Part shown: piece by piece, positions 1 through 5,734 of the stretch
How positions within the stretch are numbered: position 1 is the first letter of the stretch
How the letters are laid out: each line of letters starts with the position of its first letter
Assembly: GCA_039029915.1 (NCBI GenBank)
Contig: JBCCFD010000475.1
Coordinates: forward strand, 1-6,076
Direction: 5' to 3'
Source of the DNA: QQUD01 sp039029915
GTDB taxonomy: Bacteria > Chloroflexota > Anaerolineae > Promineifilales > Promineifilaceae
DNA length: 6,076 nucleotides
The notes under the pieces: model-generated
What the model was told of the DNA's origin: nothing
The model's input: the letters and a program-made list of their open reading frames with translations, nothing else
The model's database searches: none
Translations under genes and position numbers: made by a program

Positions 1-785
1 GGCTGATCAGATTCAACAACTGTACGGTCATCGGCTTGAAACATCTTAGTCTGCTCTGTGGTCCAAGGTAGATCATCATCTGATTTCCCAACAATATCTG
101 CGGGAGAACTCAGCCCGGCATCCTTTGCAAAGTTAACATTACAGCCTAAATATCTAGACTCTCTGTCCTTCCAAAAAACGGCCGCTGGGATGTGATTAAA
201 AATCGATTCTAACATCTGCTGATAGCGACGGAGCACAATTTCAGCTTCAGCTCGTTCCGTAATATCTTCGTAGGTGCCGATCATCCCAATCACTTGGCCC
301 TCTGCGTTGAGAAGAGGCACCTTGTTTGTATGGAGCCAAGCTTGGCTCCCATCTTGGCGAGTTTGTGGCTCAATGATATTTATTTTGGGCTGTCCAGTAT
401 CAATTACATGCTGATCGTCAGCTCGATAAAACTCAGACTGCTCTCTGGTCCAGGGCATGTCAAAATCTGTTTTGCCAACCAGATCTTCAGGACTCTCAAC
501 GCCACAATCATTGACAAAACGGCGATTTGCCCACACGTATCTCAGTTCCAAATCCTTCCAAAACACCCGCTGAGGAATTTGATTAGAAATGATCCGATAG
601 AGTTGTAATTTATTTATCTCGTGAATTGAGAGTTCACTAAAGTCAGGGGGACCATAGCCATTTAGCTGACTGAGAAGCGTTTGCAGCTCCTCTTGCGTAT
701 GATTCATGCTATCCATTTTATCATACCCGCGTTCATTCCCGAAAGTAGAAATCAGCCAGTCATCCCGCTTTTCGTTATTTTCCAT
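1..785 (-). CDS. PAS-repeat sensor protein, N-terminal part (3' end beyond window)
   Basis: The frame is open from an ATG at 785 to the window edge, giving 261 codons. An in-frame TAA directly precedes the ATG, so the protein cannot start further upstream. Residues 1-60 are a polar linker without recognisable domain. A first PAS domain with its PAC tail spans about 62-180 (FWKD at 75-78, VGKTDFDMPW at 103-112, closing GTYEDITERAEAE at 170-182). A second begins near 190 (FWKD at 204-207, VGKSDDDLPW at 232-241) and is cut by the edge. PAS domains of this kind sense ligands or redox state in the cytoplasm, usually ahead of a histidine kinase, diguanylate cyclase or response-regulator output; the output lies outside the window, so the enzyme class is unknown. 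The gene starts 27 bases after livF with no terminator between, so co-transcription with the transporter is plausible. No good Shine-Dalgarno precedes the ATG; Met24 or Met27 could be the true start. Confidence 0.85.
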   Translation of the reverse strand, partial: MENNEKRDDWLISTFGNERGYDKMDSMNHTQEELQTLLSQLNGYGPPDFSELSIHEINKLQLYRIISNQIPQRVFWKDLELRYVWANRRFVNDCGVESPEDLVGKTDFDMPWTREQSEFYRADDQHVIDTGQPKINIIEPQTRQDGSQAWLHTNKVPLLNAEGQVIGMIGTYEDITERAEAEIVLRRYQQMLESIFNHIPAAVFWKDRESRYLGCNVNFAKDAGLSSPADIVGKSDDDLPWTTEQTKMFQADDRTVVESDQ

Positions 786-812
786 TTAGCACACTCAGCA
801 ACTGTGTTTACT

Positions 813-1505
813 TTAAATTTGATATCCTTCTTTTAGCGCGTTCATATCAATTTTTGGACTGTCATCAAGCAAATGAATTTCCCCCAAACTCAAAATCATT
901 GCTCGATCTGAAATAGATAATGCTTTCGTAGCATTTTGTTCAGCTAAGATGACAGAAACGCCTTTGACTTCATGTATTTCTTTAATTTTGGCCATTAAAT
1001 TATCAACGTATAGCGGTGCCAAACCGGCTGTTGGTTCATCGAGAAGCAGCAATCTTGGCTCTTGCATTAGTGCTCGGCCAATAGCAACCATTTGGGTTTC
1101 ACCACCGCTTAAAGTGCCTGCTTTCTGCTGAATCCGGTCTGGAATCACAGGAAACAGTTCATACACCTCTTCTAAACGCTCTTCTTTGGAGCGAGTACCA
1201 ATTAAGCTTCCCAGAGACAAGTTTTCTGCTACGGTTAAGTCAGGAAAAACGTTGTGCTCTTGCGGCACAAAAGCTAACCTTTTTGTGGCGAGTTCATACG
1301 CTGATAAGTGCGTGATTTCTTCTTTTTCAAAATGGAGTGTTCCTGACATCAGCGGCAACAGCTTCGCCATCGTTTTGAGTAGAGTACTTTTACCCGCCCC
1401 ATTAGAGCCTAATATAGCAAAAATCTCGTGTTCAACTTTAAAGTCTAACCCTTGAAGAACGACCACTTCCCCATAGCCGCTTCGAATATCAACAGCTTCA
1501 AACAT
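813..1505 (-). CDS. livF: Branched-chain amino-acid type ABC transporter ATP-binding protein LivF
   Basis: This is the second ATPase of the import complex, bound at the cytoplasmic face of LivH/LivM. In the 230-residue reading used here the Walker A motif GSNGAGKST is at 33-41, the Q-loop glutamine at 82 (FVPQE), the signature LSGGE at 132-136 and Walker B LLLLDEP at 152-158. After Walker B comes AEQN (188-191): a glutamine stands where most ABC ATPases have the switch histidine, as is usual in LivF and is one way to tell it from LivG. The frame is open to a TTG at 1532, but ATG 1505 is preferred: it gives the usual LivF beginning (a short strand, then a GYG motif) and normal length, and a G-run at 1516-1512 lies 6 bases upstream as a modest ribosome site. 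This start overlaps livG by 8 bases, which suggests translational coupling. The C-terminus after about residue 212 is less typical of the family. Confidence 0.93.
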   Translation of the reverse strand: MFEAVDIRSGYGEVVVLQGLDFKVEHEIFAILGSNGAGKSTLLKTMAKLLPLMSGTLHFEKEEITHLSAYELATKRLAFVPQEHNVFPDLTVAENLSLGSLIGTRSKEERLEEVYELFPVIPDRIQQKAGTLSGGETQMVAIGRALMQEPRLLLLDEPTAGLAPLYVDNLMAKIKEIHEVKGVSVILAEQNATKALSISDRAMILSLGEIHLLDDSPKIDMNALKEGYQI

Positions 1506-2265
1506 GACTAACCCCCATATACTTTTCAGCAACCATTTGATTTTTTCTAATCTCTTCGGGGGTACCCTGTGTCATTAACTGCCCTTCAGCTAAAAAGTGG
1601 ACAAAATCGCATACTTCCCAAATTAGGTCAAGATCATGTTCAACGATGAGAATGGTCAAACCATCTTCTACCGCTTTTTTCTGCATGAGAGCCATCACGC
1701 TTTGGGTTAGGTCATATGGCAATCCCGCCGTGGGTTCGTCCATTAACAAGAATTTTGGCTTGAGCATGAGACAACGGATGATATCAAGCAGCTTTTTTTC
1801 TCCAGCTGACAGCGCATGTCCATTTGGGTTTTCAAAAGGAAAGTAATCAAGATAGAAATCAATCTCGTCATTAACGCTTTGAGCCAGCTTTTGGGTACCA
1901 AAAATTCGATAAAATTTATCGAAATGGGGTGTAGAAAGTGAAAGCAGTAATGAATCTCGAATAGTTAGGCTTTCAAAATCTTGAATGATCTGGTTTGTTC
2001 TCACAAGTCCCATGCGGGCCACCTCATCGAGACTGTTGTGCGTAATATCTACCTTCGCCCCATTGGCAGGAAGATAAAGAATCTGCCCTTGATCAGCAGA
2101 TAGCTTCCGCGTAATAAGGCTCATGAGTGTTGTTTTACCGGCACCGTTTGGCCCAATAAGACCCTCGATGGGATGTGCACCTAATGTTAAATTATCGATA
2201 TCAACGACTGTCCGGCCACCAAAGCTTTTACGAATATTTTTTAGGACGATTTTTGTAGTGGCCAT
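1498..2265 (-). CDS. livG: Branched-chain amino-acid type ABC transporter ATP-binding protein LivG
   Basis: This is the first ATPase of the importer, 255 residues, normal for LivG. Walker A GPNGAGKTT is at 38-46, a Q-loop candidate Gln92 in RTNQ (89-92), signature LSAGE at 152-156, Walker B FLLMDEP at 172-178, and the switch histidine His210 in VEHD, the LivG hallmark. The C-terminal stretch (EGQLMTQGTPEEI, 227-239) is the usual end of the family. Two regions are divergent: the signature LSAGEKK instead of the common LSYGQQR or LSHGQ forms, and the helical segment 107-150, which lacks the usual LivG wording. The closest relatives may therefore lie outside well-studied leucine transporters; UrtD-like (urea/amide) proteins were considered, but nothing decides it. 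The start ATG is 1 base after the livM stop, with GGGAGA about 8 bases upstream inside the last livM codons, so the two are translationally coupled. Confidence 0.92.
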   Translation of the reverse strand: MATTKIVLKNIRKSFGGRTVVDIDNLTLGAHPIEGLIGPNGAGKTTLMSLITRKLSADQGQILYLPANGAKVDITHNSLDEVARMGLVRTNQIIQDFESLTIRDSLLLSLSTPHFDKFYRIFGTQKLAQSVNDEIDFYLDYFPFENPNGHALSAGEKKLLDIIRCLMLKPKFLLMDEPTAGLPYDLTQSVMALMQKKAVEDGLTILIVEHDLDLIWEVCDFVHFLAEGQLMTQGTPEEIRKNQMVAEKYMGVSHV

Positions 2266-2266
2266 T

Positions 2267-3136
2267 TTATCTATCTCCCAATATGCCTAAAGGTCTAAAC
2301 ATTAAAATTAGAATCAACATTAAGCCATACAGCATGAGCTTGATATTTGGAACAAGAATCGTGAAATTAGTTGGCAAAGGCACGTAGGTTTCAATGAGCA
2401 AATCAAACAGTCCGACTGTCACAAAGACACCAATTAATCCACCTAAAACATGCTTTTTACCACCGAGGATTAGGGCAATCCAAACGGTAAAGGTCACGCC
2501 CGGCCCGATTAGTGTTGGCGTGAGGAATTGGTTTACTGGTGCGTGGAGTGCTCCCATGAGCCCCATCATGCCAGATGTGGCGGTGAAAAAGATGAGTTTT
2601 TCTCGGGAGGTGGCTTTGCCTAATCCCCTAGCCAGAGGCTCGTTATCCTGAATGGCTAGCAGCAAACGGCCGTATGGAGCCTGCTTTAATTTCCATGAAT
2701 ACCACATGGATACGGCCGTAAATATCATCAAAAATGCGAGATAAACAAGATCAGTGCGGCGACCCACATCAAATGGAAAAGAGACCGTTCCAATGCCCAC
2801 GACCCCTTTTGTGAGCCATTTTTCGGTGGTAACTAAGTAAAAAATGATGGTTGAAAAGGCTAATGTGGCCACGATGATGGATTGACTATCTAAATCGAGG
2901 ACCAGCCAGCCGAGGATGAGGGATAAGACGGCCGTTAATAGCGATGCCAACACGACAGCTACCAGAAACGGTAAATCATACTGAACAATTAAAACCGTCG
3001 TGCCATACATCCCCAGTCCCCAAAAACCGACTACCCCAAAATTCACAATACCGGTCAACCCAAATTGCAAATGGAGTAAATTAGCTAAGGCAATGTAAAT
3101 AATGATGCCAGAAAAAACAAAAATAAAATAAGCCAT
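2267..3136 (-). CDS. livM: Branched-chain amino-acid type ABC transporter permease LivM
   Basis: An inner-membrane permease of 289 residues with about eight hydrophobic segments, partner of LivH in the translocation pore. The N-terminal segment carries LTGIVNFGVVGFWGLGMYG (27-45), matching the conserved first core helix of LivH/LivM proteins, where N-x-G and G-x-Y are typical. The cytoplasmic coupling loop is clear: PYGRLLLAIQDNEPLARGLG (154-173) followed by TSREKLIFF, the family's EAA-like loop that docks on the ATPases. Further on, GALHAP (195-200) and ILGGKKHVLGGLIG (223-236) correspond to the usual 'GAL.a' and 'lGG.g...Gp..G' blocks. The end RPLGILG (281-287) is the standard LivM C-terminus. 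It is slightly shorter than many LivM proteins, which carry extra N-terminal helices. ATG 3136 lies 3 bases after the livH stop, and AGGAG within the last livH codons is its ribosome site. The transported solute cannot be read from the permease. Confidence 0.93.
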   Translation of the reverse strand: MAYFIFVFSGIIIYIALANLLHLQFGLTGIVNFGVVGFWGLGMYGTTVLIVQYDLPFLVAVVLASLLTAVLSLILGWLVLDLDSQSIIVATLAFSTIIFYLVTTEKWLTKGVVGIGTVSFPFDVGRRTDLVYLAFLMIFTAVSMWYSWKLKQAPYGRLLLAIQDNEPLARGLGKATSREKLIFFTATSGMMGLMGALHAPVNQFLTPTLIGPGVTFTVWIALILGGKKHVLGGLIGVFVTVGLFDLLIETYVPLPTNFTILVPNIKLMLYGLMLILILMFRPLGILGDR

Positions 3137-3139
3137 AGC

Positions 3140-3991
3140 CTAGCTCCTGCCCTTTTTAAATCGAAGCACAATAATAAAGAAAAGAAGCAAAATAACTTGA
3201 GCATAAAGCGGTTTGGTTAGTAACGTTACTGCGGCCGTCAAAATGCCAGCCCCAATCCCCGTGAGCAGAGCGCCACGTACACTGCCCACCCCACCAACGA
3301 TGCTAATCATGGTCACAATTAAAATCTGATTCCAGCCAACACGAGGCGTCACTAACGAAAACACGCCAAAAAACATGCCTGCTAACCCACCCGCAATGCC
3401 TGCTAAAAACCAAACCTGCACCGAGACCTGGTTGGGGTTAATGCCACTAACCATCGCCAGTTCACTGTTGTTGGCCAAGCCTCTAATTTTTTCACCGTAG
3501 CCAGTTCGGTAAATCAGGTAGTAGAGAGAGCCAGAAAAAACAACAACAAGCGATAGAGCCACGATTTGAGTACTTGTAATCCCTTGTCCAAATATCCTCA
3601 GATATGAGGTAAACCCGACATCCATCACAAGAGGATCATTGCTAAAGATAAGAATAGCCGCATATCTTAAAAAGAAGGAAAGTCCTATAGATAAAATAAT
3701 GGCTTCAGCCCCGCTAACGCCACGATTAAAGGCTGGTCGAAAAACAATCTGATAGGTAAGCAGGCTAAGCAATCCGGTAAGTAATGCGGCTGGAATAATG
3801 GCAATAAAAAAGTTTAAGCCAAGCCAGCTGTTGAAGATAACAGCAAAATAAGCACCTAAAGTAATATTTTCGGCGTAAGCAACATTGATAAAACCGTTTA
3901 GATAATAAATAAGGGTGAACCCCATCGCCGCCAGCACAAGAGGGGCGGCGTCGATCAACCCAATAATTAAAGCGTCTGATAGAATCGACAT
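3140..3991 (-). CDS. livH: Branched-chain amino-acid type ABC transporter permease LivH
   Basis: An inner-membrane permease of 283 residues with about eight hydrophobic segments (roughly 6-30, 36-56, 59-82, 95-116, 138-161, 193-214, 222-258, 262-277). The family's first block is present as MGFTLIYYLNGFINVAYAENITLGAY in consensus form, residues 23-48, where other LivH proteins have G-x-T-L-I-Y, I-N-x-A-x-G and L-G-A-Y; here Ala40-Glu41 stands where His-Gly is usual. RPAF (85-88) and the helix with IGLSFFLR (102-109) also match. The coupling loop to the ATPases is YGEKIRGLANNSELAMVSGI (165-184), with GIAGGLAGMFFG (198-209) after it. The IVGGVGSVRGALLTGIGAG block (231-249) is the usual LivH glycine-rich region. 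ATG 3991 has CGGAGAA about 9 bases upstream. It is the first gene of the tightly packed H-M-G-F block and follows the stem-loop after the binding-protein gene. Confidence 0.94.
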   Translation of the reverse strand: MSILSDALIIGLIDAAPLVLAAMGFTLIYYLNGFINVAYAENITLGAYFAVIFNSWLGLNFFIAIIPAALLTGLLSLLTYQIVFRPAFNRGVSGAEAIILSIGLSFFLRYAAILIFSNDPLVMDVGFTSYLRIFGQGITSTQIVALSLVVVFSGSLYYLIYRTGYGEKIRGLANNSELAMVSGINPNQVSVQVWFLAGIAGGLAGMFFGVFSLVTPRVGWNQILIVTMISIVGGVGSVRGALLTGIGAGILTAAVTLLTKPLYAQVILLLFFIIVLRFKKGRS

Positions 3992-4037
3992 AGATGTTTA
4001 TTCTCCGAGCATCATTTGCTTGGACCGTTAAGTTGCA

Positions 4038-4071
4038 ATCAACGCTATGTTTGGAAACAAGGTGCGTTGAT
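4038..4071 (-). other. Alternative RNA pairing that competes with the livK-livH stem-loop
   Basis: Bases 4038-4045 (atcaacgc on the plus strand) are exactly complementary to 4064-4071 (gcgttgat), an 8-bp stem with an 18-base loop. The bases 4064-4069 are also needed for the stronger stem at 4060-4093, so the two structures exclude each other. In transcript order the strong stem forms first. A third small self-pair, gttg-caat-caac at 4032-4043, uses the same distal segment. The pairing is seen in sequence; any regulatory use is inference. Confidence 0.4.
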
Positions 4072-4093
4072 GATCGGCATCACCAACGCACCT
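4060..4093 (-). terminator. Strong stem-loop between livK and livH (likely attenuating terminator or mRNA stabiliser)
   Basis: The arms 4060-4069 and 4084-4093 pair perfectly over 10 bp. After one mismatch (4070/4083), four more pairs (4071-4074 with 4079-4082) close a CGGC tetraloop as read on the plus strand. In the minus-strand transcript the stem is followed by TTGTTTCC, a poor U-run, so it is unlikely to stop all transcription. The place, 40 bases after the binding-protein stop and about 70 before livH, is typical of stem-loops that let a binding protein be made in excess over its permeases, by partial termination or by blocking 3' decay. Confidence 0.75.
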
Positions 4094-4132
4094 CTTGTCA
4101 AATCTGTAAAGTTACCTGACTGTGCCTAACGA

Positions 4133-5473
4133 TTATTCTTGATATGTACCGCTGTCCAAAGCAAGAATGGTTGCATCATCTAGCGTGCTGACGAGTTCAA
4201 AGTCATCCTCGCTAACCCATTGTATGATACCGAAGAGGCCAGACACAACCCCTGTGTCAGTATAAGATACTTCACCTGTCACACCACTGTAATTAATTTC
4301 TTCCCCAGCACGTAACGCAGTAATACCGTCTTGATACGTATAAACAACGGTGCCTGGTTCACTTGTAATACTCGGGACAGCTGCCGCCCAATCACTGGCG
4401 TGAGTTGAACCAGCTGCTTCAATGGCTAGTGCCGTTACAACCAAGAGGTCATAATATTGCATGGTGTACGAGTTGTCGGCGCCACCAAGTTCAGCATTGC
4501 CTGAGTTGGACCACAATGGTTCATAAAAATCCCAAGCTGGACTATCAGCATGTGCAAAGCTCACAATACCAACCAGTTCATGCTGATTAACGGCATCCAT
4601 TGTTGCCGTTTTAATAAACTCTTGCTCTTGCCATTCATTTGTGCCAATAATCATTAAGGATAAACCAGATTCGGCCGCATTTTTAACCAATGTACCACCT
4701 TCTTCTGGCGGTGAGAACATAATAACCGCATCTGGAGCAGCACTTTCTATTTTGGTCACTTCTGAACGATAGGTTGGCTGCTCTGGTTGAATATCAATGA
4801 TGTCAGCAACCGTAATGCCAAGCTGGTCTGCAGCGCTTGAAGCGGCATCTTTTTGAAGCTGGCTACCGGCAATCTCAACCGCCACAATAACGATGCTTTC
4901 TGCCCCACGTTCATGGGCTTGCAAAACAGCGGAAACACCTAAGGCGCTATCCATTGGCGAACCGCGGAAGAGGGGCTCATCACCTACCCCGCCCACTTCG
5001 CGCTCAATGGCCCCACCGTGAACTGATGGCATAAGAGGCGCGTTATTATCAGCAATGTATTGAACCATCCATTCACGATAAGAGAAATATTCGTGAGCGG
5101 GATTCAGCAGCACATCTACACCATCGCTATCGATCAGTTTACGAGCCGCTTGCGCTTCACCAATGGTGCCAATATCTTGATGAATTGAAACCATTTCTCG
5201 CCCAAGTGGTGGATCTTCATTGATTATTTCAAGGGTAAAATCCGTGACGGCGTCAAAAAACTCACCAAATGCACCAAACGCACCTGTGTGATAGGTAAGA
5301 TGACCAACTAAAATAGGGTCATCAGTTGCCATTTCCTCAGATGCTGCATCAGTAGAAGATTCTCCGCCTACTGGGGCTTCTGTTGACTGCGCTTGACAGG
5401 CGACGGCAAAGAGCAGCGACAAAAGCAAAATGGTTATCATTTGTAATAATTTATTCGTCATTTTGATCCTCAT
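4133..5473 (-). CDS. livK: Liv-type ABC transporter substrate-binding lipoprotein
   Basis: A 446-residue extracytoplasmic solute receptor of the Peripla_BP_6 (Leu/Ile/Val-binding) type. Residues 1-25 are a signal peptide (a basic N-terminus, then a hydrophobic core at 9-25) ending in the lipobox AVAC, with Cys26 as the lipidated residue; the protein should be membrane-anchored on the outer face. A flexible Ser/Thr/Glu/Ala-rich linker covers about 27-52. The first lobe begins at ILVGHLTYHTGAFG (54-67), the usual position of the GxxxxxTG ligand-loop. Later family landmarks are QAARKLIDSDGVDVLL (108-123), YDLLVVTALAIEAAG (341-355) and the C-terminal NYSGVTGEVSYTDTG (394-408), a hallmark of this family. 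ATG 5473 is chosen because AGAAGGAG lies 8 bases upstream; Met5 is possible but unneeded. The ligand is unknown: amino acids, amides, urea or aromatic compounds are all used by relatives. The name livK reflects family and position only. Confidence 0.93.
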   Translation of the reverse strand: MRIKMTNKLLQMITILLLSLLFAVACQAQSTEAPVGGESSTDAASEEMATDDPILVGHLTYHTGAFGAFGEFFDAVTDFTLEIINEDPPLGREMVSIHQDIGTIGEAQAARKLIDSDGVDVLLNPAHEYFSYREWMVQYIADNNAPLMPSVHGGAIEREVGGVGDEPLFRGSPMDSALGVSAVLQAHERGAESIVIVAVEIAGSQLQKDAASSAADQLGITVADIIDIQPEQPTYRSEVTKIESAAPDAVIMFSPPEEGGTLVKNAAESGLSLMIIGTNEWQEQEFIKTATMDAVNQHELVGIVSFAHADSPAWDFYEPLWSNSGNAELGGADNSYTMQYYDLLVVTALAIEAAGSTHASDWAAAVPSITSEPGTVVYTYQDGITALRAGEEINYSGVTGEVSYTDTGVVSGLFGIIQWVSEDDFELVSTLDDATILALDSGTYQE

Positions 5474-5480
5474 ATTAATA

Positions 5481-5490
5481 TTCTCCTTCT
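5481..5490 (-). promoter_or_regulatory. Ribosome binding site of the substrate-binding protein gene
   Basis: The minus strand reads AGAAGGAGAA, ending 7 bases before ATG 5473. It is the best Shine-Dalgarno match in the window and fixes the start at 5473 rather than the in-frame ATG four codons later. Its strength fits the high expression expected of a binding protein. Confidence 0.8.
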
Positions 5491-5510
5491 ATTAAACAAC
5501 TCGACTAAAG

Positions 5511-5540
5511 ATCATTAAATAGGATATACGTATGAAGCAA
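5511..5540 (-). promoter_or_regulatory. Possible sigma-70-like promoter of the liv operon
   Basis: On the minus strand TTGCTT (5540-5535) is followed after 18 bases by AATGAT (5516-5511). Matches to TTGACA and TATAAT are partial (4 of 6 at the -10). A start near 5503 would leave a short leader before the strong ribosome site. The 261-base gap must hold a promoter if the inverted repeat upstream terminates transcription, but this is only the best of several weak candidates; the palindrome ATACGTAT (5527-5534 area) lies in the spacer. Confidence 0.25.
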
Positions 5541-5625
5541 GATGATTTGAGGTTGAAAACTGTGTAAGTGACGTTAAAATCAAACTACATTTTTACGCAA
5601 ATCCCAAATAGCAATTCATATATAT

Positions 5626-5718
5626 AGTGAAAAAGCCCTCCAAAATACGGTTATGCGAAACAAGCTATCTCATTTTGCGACAGCAGCTTCTATAAAAAAC
5701 TGTGGAGGCTTCTTCACT
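5626..5718 (-). terminator. Long-loop inverted repeat, likely terminator of the UPF0261 gene
   Basis: Arms 5626-5642 and 5703-5718 are complementary over 15 pairs, broken by one mismatch (5632/5712) and one bulged base (5638). In the minus-strand transcript the second arm contains TGGAGGGC followed by TTTTT, so the inner GC-rich 8 bp plus U-run look like an intrinsic terminator, 17 bases after the UPF0261 stop. The 60-base loop is far longer than in usual terminators; only a weak 5-bp inner stem (AAGCT 5662-5666 with AGCTT 5685-5689) is visible in it. A small non-coding repeat element is the alternative. Confidence 0.55.
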
Positions 5719-5734
5719 TTTCTCTCGGTGCTTA

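Noticed and set aside
294..608. Plus-strand open frame of 104 codons
   Set aside because: It lies wholly antisense to the PAS gene, whose conserved PAS motifs show which strand is coding; its translation resembles nothing.
933..944. Glutamine in place of the switch histidine in LivF, as a possible inactive ATPase
   Set aside because: AEQN/VEQN at this place is normal for LivF proteins; all other nucleotide-binding motifs are intact.
949..1846. Three plus-strand open frames (949-1131, 1186-1455, 1646-1846)
   Set aside because: They are antisense shadows of the livF and livG ATPase genes, covering Walker and signature motifs on the opposite strand.
2394..2651. Plus-strand open frame of 85 codons
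   Set aside because: Antisense to livM, with proline/serine-rich nonsense sequence and no ribosome site.
4405..4938. Small open frames at 4405-4590 (plus) and 4756-4938 (minus)
   Set aside because: Both overlap the binding-protein gene in other frames and lack family resemblance or plausible ribosome sites.
5617..5626. The tatatata run as a -10 promoter element
   Set aside because: No acceptable -35 element lies at the right distance on the minus strand, and it directly follows the terminator-like repeat.
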